This document shows positions 16,914-25,418 of a DNA stretch of 61,724 nt, in pieces (position 1 is the stretch's first letter; each line of letters opens with the position of its first letter). The notes under the pieces were generated by a model that worked only from the letters and a program-made list of their open reading frames with translations, was not told where the DNA came from and did not search any database. The stretch is from CAZNXJ01 sp964577115 (GTDB lineage Bacteria; Planctomycetota; Planctomycetia; Pirellulales; Pirellulaceae): positions 1 to 61,724 of the forward strand of contig CAZNXJ010000028.1 in NCBI GenBank assembly GCA_964577115.1, in the 5' to 3' direction. A program made the position numbers and the translations under genes.

Positions 16914-17375
16914 AGCTCGGTATTCATGAGGGCCCCGGTGGGACAACTCGCAGTGTACCCGGTGGCGTTCTGGTTGTCGCGGGGCGGCTGGTGGGCGGTG
17001 GAGCGTCTCGGGCGATTGTTCGCCATTGTGGGCGAGAGATGGACGGGTGTGCGAGGCCGTTTCGGATGCGTTGGCCACCCGGTTTGGCAGCTTGTCGACG
17101 GGCCGAGGCCCATTTATAGTGATGGATTCCAGAAGCGGTCGCCAGCGGTTCGCCGAGCGGTACTGCGCGGCCGGTGCGCCAAGTGCCGGCTGCTCGCCGC
17201 GTGGAAATTCGGCGGCCGATGAACTCGTCTCTCCTGGCACTCGTATTGACCATGGCTCGGTAGGTGGATCGGGGTGCATACCGGCCTGACCGGGCTTCCG
17301 GCGCGACCGATGTATCTGCCTTGGGCTGGCGGTTGGCGAGGCGCGTCTCGCCCCGTCTTATCGTGGAGACTTTGA
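16914..17375. other. divergent intergenic region between folC and the ABC transporter operon
   Basis: A 462-base divergent gap. The frame upstream of folC remains open to 17279, but that translation has no family-like content and I treat it as non-coding. One good plus-strand promoter candidate (17092-17120) lies here. No RNA gene or riboswitch is recognised. Confidence 0.4.
17092..17120 (+). promoter_or_regulatory. candidate sigma-70 promoter for the ABC transporter operon
   Basis: TTGTCG (17092-17097) and TATAGT (17115-17120) are separated by exactly 17 bases. Transcription from about 17127 would give a leader of about 250 bases before the ATP-binding protein gene, long enough to hold regulation, but I see no recognised element in it. 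Confidence 0.5.
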
Positions 17376-18305
17376 ATGGTTAGCGTGGCCCCTTCTGCTC
17401 AGGCGCCTTCTGGCGACTCGGCGGCCTCCGACGTCGTCATCGAGACGCGAAATCTGACCAAAACCTATCGCGACTTTTGGGGCCGCGAGAAGGTTCGCGC
17501 GCTCAAGGCGCTGGACCTGGAGGTCCGTCAGGGGGAGATTTTTGGTCTGCTGGGCCCCAACGGATCGGGCAAATCCACCACCATCAAGCTGCTGCTCGGG
17601 CTGCTCTTTCCGACTCAGGGCGAAGCGCTCGTGTTTGGCCGCGATGCCACGGAAGTCGAAAACAAGCAGCGCATCGGCTACTTGCCCGAAGAGTCGTATC
17701 TCTACAAGTTCCTGAACGCCGAGGAAACGCTGGACTTTTACGGCCGGCTATTCGACATCCCGGCCAAGGTGCGGCGCGAGCGGACCGCGGAACTCATTCG
17801 GATGGTGAACCTCGAATGGGCCAAGCGCCGGCAGCTGAAGGAATACTCCAAGGGTATGACCCGGCGTATCGGTCTGGCCCAGGCGCTGATCAACGATCCG
17901 CAGCTCATCCTGCTCGACGAACCCACCTCGGGGCTCGATCCGATCGGTACGCGCGACATGAAGGATCTGATCCTCAACCTCAAAGCGCAGGGCAAGACCG
18001 TACTGATGTGCAGCCACTTGCTCGCGGACGTTCAGGACGTTTGCGACCGCATCGCGATCTTGCACCAGGGCGAGCTCAAGGAACTTGGCCGAGTCGACGC
18101 GCTCCTGAAGGTTCAGGACGTGACCCAGGTCCGCGCGCGAGGGCTCTCGAAGGAGGCCGAGGATGAAATTCGGCAAGTGATTGAGCGCCATGGCGGCGAG
18201 TTGCTTGCGATGGACAACCCGACCACGACGCTGGAAGAGCTGTTCCTGAGCATTGTCAAGGACAGCGAAGCGCGTCCCGGCCGGCGAGCTCAAGAACGCC
18301 ACTAA
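17376..18305 (+). CDS. ABC transporter ATP-binding protein
   Basis: A 309-residue nucleotide-binding subunit of an ABC-2 type system. It has Walker A GPNGSGKST (residues 60-68), a signature variant YSKGM (157-161) rather than LSGGQ, Walker B LILLDE (177-182) followed by PTSGLDP, and an H-loop MCSHLL. The C-terminal extension (about 235-300) resembles the regulatory domain of ABC-2 exporters such as NatA/GldA-like proteins. It is first of three co-directional genes; the permease starts 131 bases later. The substrate is unknown. Confidence 0.95.
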   Translation: MVSVAPSAQAPSGDSAASDVVIETRNLTKTYRDFWGREKVRALKALDLEVRQGEIFGLLGPNGSGKSTTIKLLLGLLFPTQGEALVFGRDATEVENKQRIGYLPEESYLYKFLNAEETLDFYGRLFDIPAKVRRERTAELIRMVNLEWAKRRQLKEYSKGMTRRIGLAQALINDPQLILLDEPTSGLDPIGTRDMKDLILNLKAQGKTVLMCSHLLADVQDVCDRIAILHQGELKELGRVDALLKVQDVTQVRARGLSKEAEDEIRQVIERHGGELLAMDNPTTTLEELFLSIVKDSEARPGRRAQERH

Positions 18306-18436
18306 TACAAAACTCCGTCACCGCGTTTCCTGACAATGCGTGTGTTTGCGTGCTTTGCTTGTGACTGTGAAGTCCGGACTTTTCGGGAACCAGAAGCGGT
18401 CATACGCACGGGCGAGGCAGGGACCCAGGACCGACC

Positions 18437-20344
18437 ATGGTAGTTGAAGATCCGATTCTGCCCTATTTCGATTGGCTGCTTGTCGGACCGTCCGGTTTTG
18501 GGGCGGTGCCGATGTTTCTGCTGCTGATTCTGGTGGTCGGGGCGCTTGCCGTCCTCGGGTGCTACGTAATCACCGCATTTCGGCTCGGCCCGATCGAAGC
18601 GTTCTACGCGGTGGCGGGAACGATCGCCGGTGCGGTGCCCGATTTCTTCCGCACGTCGCCGCGGCGCGTGTGGGCGATGGCGCACCTGGCGATCAAGGAG
18701 TCTGTGCGGCGCAAAGTCATCGTCGGTTTTGTCATTTTCGCCGTGCTGCTCTTATATGCCGGCTGGTTTCTGGATCCCAACACCGATCATCCCGCGCGAC
18801 TCTACTTGAGCTTCGCGTTGACGACGGCCAACTACCTCGTGCTGCCGCTCGCTCTGCTGCTCAGCACGCTCAGCCTTCCGGCCGACATCAAAAACCGCAC
18901 CATCTATACGGTCATCACCAAGCCCGTTCGCTCGACGGAAATCGTCCTTGGCCGCATGATCGGTTTTACGTGCGTGGGCACGGTCCTGCTGGCGCTCATG
19001 GGGCTGATCAGTTACGGGTTTGTCGTCCGCAGCCTCAGCCATACACACCAGATTGATGCCGATCCGCAGGAGATCGCGGAGAGCCTCGAACGGGACGGAG
19101 TCTGGCAGGGCGAAACGACGCTCAATCAGCGGCACCGGCATGCGATCCGCATGACCAAAGACGATTTCCAGGAAGGGCAAGTGATCGCCACCAGCACGGT
19201 GCAGGAGCACTGGCACACGATCACGCGCGATGGGGAGGGTGAGGATGCGCGTTACGAGTTCAGCTCCCCCCAGGGACAGTTGCTCGCCCGCGTCCCCGTT
19301 TATGGCGACTTGCGTTTCCTGACGCGCACCGGGGCTCCGGGCCGCGGCGTGAACGTCGGGAACGAGTGGATGTATCGCGAATATATCGAAGGCGACACAC
19401 TCGCCGCCGCGATCTGGACGTTCGATGGTATCACGGAAGATCGTTTTCCGGATGGCTTGCCGCTCGAATTGAATATTCGCATTTTCCGCACGCACAAGGG
19501 GCGCATCGAGCAGGGGGTACTCGGCACGATTTACGTCAAGAGCCCCGATACCTCGAAGCGGATCAACTCGAGCACCGCGTATAACTTCGAAGCGAAGGAA
19601 TTCGTCATCTCTTCGCATCGCATTCCCCGCAAGCTGCAAGCGATCGACAGCGCGACGGGGGAAATCAAGGATGTCGATCTGTTCGAGGATCTCGTCAAGG
19701 ACGGGAAGCTAGAGATTTGGGTGCAGTGCGCCGACGCGGGGCAGTATTTCGGCATGGCTCGCGCGGACGCGTACCTCCGCGCTGAAGATCGCCCCTTCGG
19801 CATGAACTTCGCCAAAGGCTATCTCGCCATCTGGCTACAGATGGTGCTCGTGATCTGCTTTGGCGTCATGTTCAGCACCTTCCTGAATGGTCCCATCGCG
19901 ATTCTCACGACCGTGGGCATCATCGTCCTCGGCTTCTTCCGCCCGTTCATCGTGGGGCTCCTGATGGGCGTGGTGGAAAGCAACCCGGTGCTTGTTTCCA
20001 TGCTAGGCATCGTGCCCGGCAATCCCGATTCCGTGCTCGGAGGTGGCCCGCTCGAGTCGATCGTGCGGCTCTCGAAGCAAGTGAATCAGATGGTCGAGTT
20101 GGATTTGCCGTGGTTCGCCGAGATGACGATCAAATGGATCGATTTCGGCTTCGCTCTCGTGCTATGGGCGGTTAGCCAGCTGCTGCCCGACTTCCGCTAC
20201 TTTGACACGTCCGACTATGTCGCGTACGGATTCAATATCAGCGGTAACCTGCTCGCCCAGCAATTCACGATCGCTCTGGCGTTTTCGGTCGTGCTGACCG
20301 TCGTGGGATACTTCTTCCTGAAGACACGGGAAATTGCGGCATGA
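18437..20344 (+). CDS. ABC-2 type transporter permease with large extracytoplasmic domain
   Basis: A 635-residue membrane protein paired with the upstream ATPase. Hydrophobic segments cluster at the N-terminus (FLLLILVVGALAVLGCYVI, VIVGFVIFAVLLLYAGWF, ANYLVLPLALLLSTLSL, VGTVLLALMGLISYGFVV) and at the C-terminus (YLAIWLQMVLVICFGVMFS, AILTTVGIIVLGFFRPFIV, FTIALAFSVVLTVVGYFFL). The motif PADIKNRTIYTVITKPVRSTEIVLGR between helices is typical of ABC-2 permeases. About residues 205-465 form a large soluble insert. AGGA six bases before the ATG supports the start. Its stop overlaps the next start (ATGA). Confidence 0.88.
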   Translation: MVVEDPILPYFDWLLVGPSGFGAVPMFLLLILVVGALAVLGCYVITAFRLGPIEAFYAVAGTIAGAVPDFFRTSPRRVWAMAHLAIKESVRRKVIVGFVIFAVLLLYAGWFLDPNTDHPARLYLSFALTTANYLVLPLALLLSTLSLPADIKNRTIYTVITKPVRSTEIVLGRMIGFTCVGTVLLALMGLISYGFVVRSLSHTHQIDADPQEIAESLERDGVWQGETTLNQRHRHAIRMTKDDFQEGQVIATSTVQEHWHTITRDGEGEDARYEFSSPQGQLLARVPVYGDLRFLTRTGAPGRGVNVGNEWMYREYIEGDTLAAAIWTFDGITEDRFPDGLPLELNIRIFRTHKGRIEQGVLGTIYVKSPDTSKRINSSTAYNFEAKEFVISSHRIPRKLQAIDSATGEIKDVDLFEDLVKDGKLEIWVQCADAGQYFGMARADAYLRAEDRPFGMNFAKGYLAIWLQMVLVICFGVMFSTFLNGPIAILTTVGIIVLGFFRPFIVGLLMGVVESNPVLVSMLGIVPGNPDSVLGGGPLESIVRLSKQVNQMVELDLPWFAEMTIKWIDFGFALVLWAVSQLLPDFRYFDTSDYVAYGFNISGNLLAQQFTIALAFSVVLTVVGYFFLKTREIAA

Positions 20345-22005
20345 ACTGGAATTCATCGTTCTTTTGGAAGCTGGTGTACGGCGGTCTGATCGTCGTTCTG
20401 CTGGTGCCGCTGTACGTGCTCGGGCAGCCGGCCACGTCCGTGTCGCAGGGCCAATTGACCGGCGGTGGGAAGCTCGCGCAGATGCGCAGCGAGCATGGAC
20501 TCGCCCAAGCCAGCCTGGGGGAAATCGATCCCGCCAGCGAGTCGATGAAGCTCGCAACACTCGGGTTGCGCGGCGTGGCGGCGAACATCCTGTGGTATAA
20601 GGCGACCGAATACAAGAAGAAGGAAGACTGGGACAATCTGTCCGCAGCGCTGAACCAGATCACGAAGCTTCAGTCCAACTTTCTCGGCGTCTGGGAGTTC
20701 CAGGGGCACAACCTGGCGTATAACGTGTCGGCCGAGTTCGACGATTACCGGCACCGTTACCACTGGGTGAAGAAGGGGATCGACTTCATGATCCTCGGTA
20801 CTCACTACAACAGTCGCGAGCCGCGTTTACCGCACTCGGTAGGTTGGTACTTCGGCCAGAAGCTGGGGCGCTCCGACGAATACCGCCAGTTCCGCCGACT
20901 GTTCCGTGAAGACACCGACTACCATCGCGAGGTGAATGATCACGGATTCGTCGATATGTTCAGCCCCGACGTGCGGGGCCGGCATAGCAATGACGAACCG
21001 GACAACTGGCTGGTGAGCCGGCAGTGGTACATCTTTGCCGAGGACCTGGTCGACAATCACGACCGTTCACTGCGCGGCAAGAGCCCGCTGATTTTCTATT
21101 CGGACCGCCCGAAGTCGCTGATGAACTATGCTGCCGCGATCGAGGAGGAAGGACATTTCGGCGAGGTGGCGAAGGCGGCGTGGAACGAAGGGCTGGTTGA
21201 CTGGCAGCGGTTCGGCTCGCGGCTCGTGCCGAGCTCGTGGGGCGTCAGCTTCCGTCTGGACGATCTGGACGAGGCGGAGCAGGAGGTTGAGGCGCTGCGG
21301 GCCGAGTTGGAATCGCTCACCGAAGGCGTGCACGAAAAGGTCGTGGCCGATCGCCTCGCGGCTCTGTCGGACGAAGAACGAGCCGTCTATGTGCCAACGC
21401 ACGAAGAACGTGTGAAGAGAAACTTCTCGCAAAAGGAATTTACGTTGTCGCTCGAAGTCGCTCAGAAGTTGCGCGTGAGCGACATGGACCTTGCGGAGAA
21501 TGCTCCCACCGAGAAGCGTGACCGGGCGATCCGCGTCGCACTGAAGCTCGCTCAGGCCGAACAGCATAAGTACCGTATCGAGCGCTATCGCGAGCAGGTT
21601 AACTATGACTACTGGCATACGCGCTGCGAGGCCGAGCAAACGGACACGGCGGCCGACGCGCGCGAGAACCTGTATCTCGCGAAGCAGTTCCTTGACGATG
21701 CCCGGCTCGAGGAGGCCAAAAAGCACTACGACATTGCCTGGGACCTGTGGTACGAGCTGTTCCAGAAGTTTCCCGACTTGCAGGATGACCTGAGTGCCGA
21801 TGATCTCAAACGGCCGGCCCAGAGCTACATGGCGATGCTTGGGCAGTTGGGTGAAGAGCTTCCAGCGGATTTCAAGTTGCGCTGGCTGATCGAACAGGCG
21901 ACCATCCCGGGCGCTCCCGCTGGCGAACCGGCACCGGGAACGCCCGAGGCGGCGGCGGCCGAAGCCGCTCTCGAGGCGGCACTGCGAGAAGCATCGGAAC
22001 CCTGA
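20341..22005 (+). CDS. membrane-anchored helical protein linked to the ABC transporter
   Basis: A 554-residue protein whose start overlaps the permease stop by four bases, so the two are probably translated together. It has a single N-terminal membrane helix (LVYGGLIVVLLVPLYVLG) and a long, mostly helical soluble region rich in Tyr, Trp and charged residues, for example GVAANILWYKATEYKKKEDW, GVWEFQGHNLAYNVSAEFDD and ARENLYLAKQFLDDARLEEA, which recall degenerate TPR-like helical pairs. The C-terminus is Ala/Pro/Glu-rich. I do not recognise the family. The context suggests an accessory subunit of the transporter, but no activity can be assigned. Confidence 0.85.
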   Translation: MNWNSSFFWKLVYGGLIVVLLVPLYVLGQPATSVSQGQLTGGGKLAQMRSEHGLAQASLGEIDPASESMKLATLGLRGVAANILWYKATEYKKKEDWDNLSAALNQITKLQSNFLGVWEFQGHNLAYNVSAEFDDYRHRYHWVKKGIDFMILGTHYNSREPRLPHSVGWYFGQKLGRSDEYRQFRRLFREDTDYHREVNDHGFVDMFSPDVRGRHSNDEPDNWLVSRQWYIFAEDLVDNHDRSLRGKSPLIFYSDRPKSLMNYAAAIEEEGHFGEVAKAAWNEGLVDWQRFGSRLVPSSWGVSFRLDDLDEAEQEVEALRAELESLTEGVHEKVVADRLAALSDEERAVYVPTHEERVKRNFSQKEFTLSLEVAQKLRVSDMDLAENAPTEKRDRAIRVALKLAQAEQHKYRIERYREQVNYDYWHTRCEAEQTDTAADARENLYLAKQFLDDARLEEAKKHYDIAWDLWYELFQKFPDLQDDLSADDLKRPAQSYMAMLGQLGEELPADFKLRWLIEQATIPGAPAGEPAPGTPEAAAAEAALEAALREASEP

Positions 22006-22061
22006 CCCTTGCTCGGAACCATGGGGGCCGGAAGCACGCGCCTGCGACACAGGAACGTGAC

Positions 22062-22322
22062 GTGCGCGGCCGGCTGACCATTCAGGGAATACTTGTGTCG
22101 ATCGTCACCTTACGAATTCGCGATGATGGGCCGATTGTCGTCAGCGGTCCGGTTCGGATCATTGACGCGGAAGGCAACGAGCTCCGCTTCGACTCGCATA
22201 AACCTGGCTGCGCCCTATGCCGCTGCGGCCAATCGGCCAAGAAGCCATTTTGCGACGGCGCGCACCGGACCTGTGGATTCTCGTCCGTAGTGCGCGCCGA
22301 TCGCCCGGCAGAGGGGGGATAG
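22062..22322 (+). CDS. CDGSH iron-sulfur domain protein
   Basis: An 86-residue protein with the CDGSH 2Fe-2S motif: Cys53, Cys55, Cys64 and His68 in CRCGQSAKKPFCDGAH match the 3-Cys/1-His ligand pattern C-x-C-x2-S-x3-P-x-C-D-G-x-H. Such proteins bind a redox-active 2Fe-2S cluster; the partner is unknown. The start is uncertain: GTG at 22062 has AGGAA upstream, and a second GTG at 22095 (protein VSIVTLRIRDDGPIVVSG) has AGGGA about five bases upstream and would give 75 residues. It converges on the acidic protein gene, with a GC palindrome between them. Confidence 0.85.
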   Translation: MRGRLTIQGILVSIVTLRIRDDGPIVVSGPVRIIDAEGNELRFDSHKPGCALCRCGQSAKKPFCDGAHRTCGFSSVVRADRPAEGG

Positions 22323-22336
22323 CATCGCGTGGGCCG

Positions 22337-22348
22337 CGGGCGCGCCCG
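22337..22348. repeat. 12-base GC palindrome between convergent genes
   Basis: CGGGCGCGCCCG is a perfect palindrome in the 29-base gap between the convergent CDGSH gene and the gene at 22352. It could act in 3'-end formation of both transcripts, but there is no T-run, so this is only a positional suggestion. Confidence 0.25.
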
Positions 22349-22351
22349 TGC

Positions 22352-23176
22352 TTAGGGCGCGGTGGCAAGTGCCTTCAGGGCATCCAGGCTGGCCAGCACG
22401 TCGTCGCAGGCAACGTCCCGCCACTGCTGCGTCTTGTGGTGGAGGATAGCGATCTTAAACGCGTCAAAGGCCTCGGCCAGATCTTCCGGCAGGTCGGGCA
22501 ATTCGGCGAACGGCCGCACCGGCGCCGGCTCCTCGGACGCGTCGCTCGCGTCCTCCATGGGTTCGTCTTGCTCAATTACCTCGAGCTCTTCCTCTCCGCG
22601 CGCTCGAGTGACGCGATCTTCGGCATCCCTGGCAGCCGCTTCCTCCTCAGCAGCCTCAGCCGACTCGACACTCACCAGTGGCTCGAAATCCTCGTCCACG
22701 TCGGCAATCGTCGGCTGCTCGTACTCGCCCGCCTCCGCGACCTCGCCCAGCGCCTCGGCCCGCATGGAACGCATGGCTGAGATCGACCAGCGATTTTGGA
22801 CGGCGCCTTCGAGCCACATTTCGGCGTCGTTCCATTCGAGAGCCGCGAAGAAGTGGCTCCAGTACAACCCCTCGTACTGATCGTAGGTGCTGCCGAACCG
22901 CTGATAGACGCGGCGGAGCCGCCCGACATGCTGTGGCGTCACGCCGCCCACCATGCGACTCCACGCCTCATCCGAATATTCCGATGCCGGAGCGCCGCTG
23001 GCTTCGAGCGTTTCCCGCCACTGCTGGATGATGCGGCCCTTCTCCCAGTTGGTGTGGCTGACGAGCCGATTCCACTGGCCAATGAACGCATCCGAGGAGG
23101 GGCGAGGGGCGCTGGCCGGCGATTCCAACGACTCCTGGATGCTCTCATAACCGGCAAAGTCGGAACGTTCTTCCAT
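22352..23176 (-). CDS. acidic protein with DUF1016_N-like N-terminal domain
   Basis: I place the start at 23176 (MEERSDFAGYESIQ), which has AGGA ten bases upstream; the product has 274 residues. The segment from about 30 to 135 contains WEKGRIIQQWRETL, VTPQHVGRLRRVYQRFG, YWSHFFAALEW and GAVQNRWSISAMR. By eye this order resembles the N-terminal domain of YhcG/DUF1016 proteins (roughly SRRNLERMRRFY, LSWSHYRLLL and EQGWSVRELERQI), which precedes a PD-(D/E)XK nuclease. Here no nuclease follows: the remainder is a long Glu/Asp/Ala-rich region and a short C-terminal helix. The relationship is my inference and unconfirmed; the function is unknown. Confidence 0.75.
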   Translation of the reverse strand: MEERSDFAGYESIQESLESPASAPRPSSDAFIGQWNRLVSHTNWEKGRIIQQWRETLEASGAPASEYSDEAWSRMVGGVTPQHVGRLRRVYQRFGSTYDQYEGLYWSHFFAALEWNDAEMWLEGAVQNRWSISAMRSMRAEALGEVAEAGEYEQPTIADVDEDFEPLVSVESAEAAEEEAAARDAEDRVTRARGEEELEVIEQDEPMEDASDASEEPAPVRPFAELPDLPEDLAEAFDAFKIAILHHKTQQWRDVACDDVLASLDALKALATAP

Positions 23177-23620
23177 TGACTGAGGATCCTTTTCCGTGCA
23201 AGTACGTGCGGTGCGTATGGCTCGCAGTGAGACGACGACGCGCGGGCGTTCGGAACTCAACCGCGACCCGGCTCGTTCGCTACCGTCGAGCACGCAACAT
23301 GAAGTACGCGAACACAGGTGTGCCGCTCGAGTCAGGTTAGCAGTCCGCTGGCCGCTTGCGGAGGAATTTTTGCCGGCCGCACACGCGACTCGGAAATCGT
23401 CGGTGTTTACGTGCCTGGCCACCCCTGCCGGCACGTGGGGAAAACGTGTCGATGAACGCCAGCCAGACTTATATGGGCAAGAAATAAAAAAGCTCGACCG
23501 CCGTGGTGCACGCGCGGTCGAGCTCGCGTCGTTCAAGCGAGAGCAGGTTCGTGACCAGGCGCTCGCCTGCCTAATTTCGGGGTTGTGCCGGATGGGCGCA
23601 GAACGCGGGTGGCACAGGTA
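23177..23620. other. intergenic region upstream of the acidic protein gene
   Basis: These 444 bases hold the intrinsic terminator of the downstream-facing BBP7-like gene (23483-23524) and the upstream region of the acidic protein gene. A plus-strand frame at 23196-23633 crosses the terminator and overlaps the BBP7 gene end, so I reject it as a gene. Confidence 0.45.
23483..23524 (-). terminator. intrinsic terminator of the BBP7-like gene
   Basis: A perfect 11-pair stem AGCTCGACCGC (23491-23501) / GCGGTCGAGCT (23514-23524), with an inner loop that can itself pair, is followed on the minus strand by TTTTTATTTC. It lies about 97 bases past the stop of the gene at 23621, read in the minus direction. 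Confidence 0.85.
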
Positions 23621-24928
23621 CTACCAGTTGTAGGTTGCTCCGGCGAAGAATCCGTGCAGGATCAGATTGCCGTTCGAATCGATCCGCTCAACGCTGGGAA
23701 TCGAGGACAGGTAATCGACCGGGATCTGCTCGGTGGACAGGGCAACTCCGGAGATGCCCACGACGCGGTAACCCAGCGTCGCACTCCAGCACGGCGACAA
23801 TTGATAATCCAGGCCCGCACGCAGTTCACCGATGAACGCCACGTCGTCCTTGCTGCTCGAAACGCAGATCTGCGAGTTTTCGAACGGATGGCCCGGCGTC
23901 GAGACGTAGGCATGGCCGTCGGCCGGGTTGGCTCCGTACAGCTCGGTGCGGTGATTGATGTGGTTGCCGTAAATGCCGACCGAGGTGGCAGCGAACATCC
24001 GAGCGCGGCGGAAGGCCTGGTAGTCGGCGCGCCCGCCAATCTGGAAGCCGATCAGATGGTTCTCGACGTCCACGTCGTAGAACATTTCCATCGGGTCATA
24101 GTTGAACTCGGTGTCCGCCTGATCGGTCGCGTATTCGAAGCCGTCATCGAAGCGCAGGTAGCGGACGCCCGCGAGCCAGCTCAGGTGCAGGCCTGGATCG
24201 CAGGCCGCGCGGCACGTGTTGCCCAGCAGGTTCAGCTCGATGTTATGCGCTTCGTAGCTGCGGCGCAGGCGATGTCGCTGGGCGTCAAAGTACATCGAAT
24301 CAACCGACCGGGGGCCCGTGCCTGGATCGTAGCTCAGGTCCTCGAAGCGGATGATCGTATTCAGAACGCCCGTCATATCCGAGCCATACGCGTTGGCTTC
24401 GCTGACGTCTGGATACAAACCCCAGTAAACCAGCTCGACGGCGTTGCAGTCGCAGTTGAAGTAGCGGCCGATCCGCGCCTCGAAACCGCCGCTCCAGAAG
24501 TCATCCGCATCGCGGCTGGTGAGCACGCGGCTCGATCCGTCGACCGAATCATACGAGAACCAGACGGTATCGTCGTCGTCACGCGTCATTAGCAGGCCGC
24601 CGACATACCCGAACCAGGGGCTGCAGCATTCCGGCGTGCACCCGATACCGCAGTCGATGCCCGTACCATACGAACCGATAGGAATATCCTTCTGATACGG
24701 CGCAGGCGCTCCTTTCGGAGCAACCGGATCATACGCATCAGGCGGCGGCACCGGAACCTGTTGGAGGTCCGGTGGCGGGGCTAATTGATCGTCTTGAAAA
24801 TAGACGGGGCGATACTGGTGAGCCGTCAGCACGGACGGAGCGTGCTGAGGGTATTGAGCGCGCACAGGCGCCAGCAATGAGCAGCTGGCGAGCGAAAACG
24901 CGAGCGCGCGTACGAGGTTGACCTTCAT
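23621..24928 (-). CDS. BBP7-like outer-membrane beta-barrel protein
   Basis: A 435-residue exported protein with a signal peptide (LVRALAFSLASCSLLAPVRAQ), a Pro-rich linker, then a strand-rich region beginning CCSPWFGYVGGLLMTRDDDD and ending with the aromatic-terminated strand GFFAGATYNW, which fits a beta-barrel's last strand. GGFEARIGRYF, GLHLSWLAGVRYLRFDDGF and GELRAGLDYQLSPCWSATLGYRVVG are typical of the BBP7-type family common in planctomycetes. AAGGAG eight bases before the ATG fixes the start. It has its own terminator and probably forms a single-gene transcript. The role is presumed structural or porin-like. Confidence 0.8.
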   Translation of the reverse strand: MKVNLVRALAFSLASCSLLAPVRAQYPQHAPSVLTAHQYRPVYFQDDQLAPPPDLQQVPVPPPDAYDPVAPKGAPAPYQKDIPIGSYGTGIDCGIGCTPECCSPWFGYVGGLLMTRDDDDTVWFSYDSVDGSSRVLTSRDADDFWSGGFEARIGRYFNCDCNAVELVYWGLYPDVSEANAYGSDMTGVLNTIIRFEDLSYDPGTGPRSVDSMYFDAQRHRLRRSYEAHNIELNLLGNTCRAACDPGLHLSWLAGVRYLRFDDGFEYATDQADTEFNYDPMEMFYDVDVENHLIGFQIGGRADYQAFRRARMFAATSVGIYGNHINHRTELYGANPADGHAYVSTPGHPFENSQICVSSSKDDVAFIGELRAGLDYQLSPCWSATLGYRVVGISGVALSTEQIPVDYLSSIPSVERIDSNGNLILHGFFAGATYNW

Positions 24929-25418
24929 TCCGTTGACTCCTTAAACGACGCAGCTTCCATCATCAGAGTGCGAATCCGTTTTGCACTCTGGCTATCACGC
25001 CGGGGCTGCCGCGAACCGCCGGTTCGCTCGCCCAAGAGCACCTTTCGGCGTTACAAGAGGCATCGTCCGGCGACTGCAAAGGAGTTGTCGGAATCAAACT
25101 GCCGGCGCGCACTTTTCGTGCCGTGGCACGGACCATTCGGAACGCATCGCAAAGACGTCATCAATGGCGCGGCAGTTCCCAGCGAATTATGCTGCTCTGC
25201 GCGATACGACCCGAACGCGCCCGCCGCTTAGCGACTAGAACAACGCGCATAACCGCTTCGACTGCACCAGCGCGCGGACGAAGATGCGGGTGACCGTGCA
25301 CCACAAGCAGAGGGCGTCGCGTGGTTTTGCCCCGCGCGTGGGGAGCGACTTGCCGACGGCAATGCGCACTCGACCGCGACCCGCGCGCGGTGAACCGGCC
25401 GACCCGAGCGGGCAGGGA
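24929..25418. other. intergenic region between the BBP7-like gene and parA
   Basis: 490 bases between two minus-strand genes. I see one inverted repeat upstream of the BBP7-like gene (24964-24990) and no gene. Short plus-strand frames at 24968-25238 are Arg-rich and unlike proteins. No clear terminator for the parA gene is visible. Confidence 0.4.
24964..24990. promoter_or_regulatory. perfect inverted repeat upstream of the BBP7-like gene
   Basis: CAGAGTGC (24964-24971) and GCACTCTG (24983-24990) form a perfect eight-base inverted repeat around 11 bases. It lies 36-62 bases upstream of the ATG at 24928. It could be an operator or a 5'-UTR hairpin; no T-run follows, so it is not an intrinsic terminator. 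Confidence 0.45.

Noticed and set aside
16914..17279. N-terminal extension of FolC by 122 residues
   Set aside because: The added sequence is low-complexity, lies before the normal FolC start, and a good start exists at 16913.
23196..23633. Plus-strand frame upstream of the BBP7-like gene end
   Set aside because: It runs through a clear intrinsic terminator of the opposite strand and overlaps the coding end of the barrel protein.
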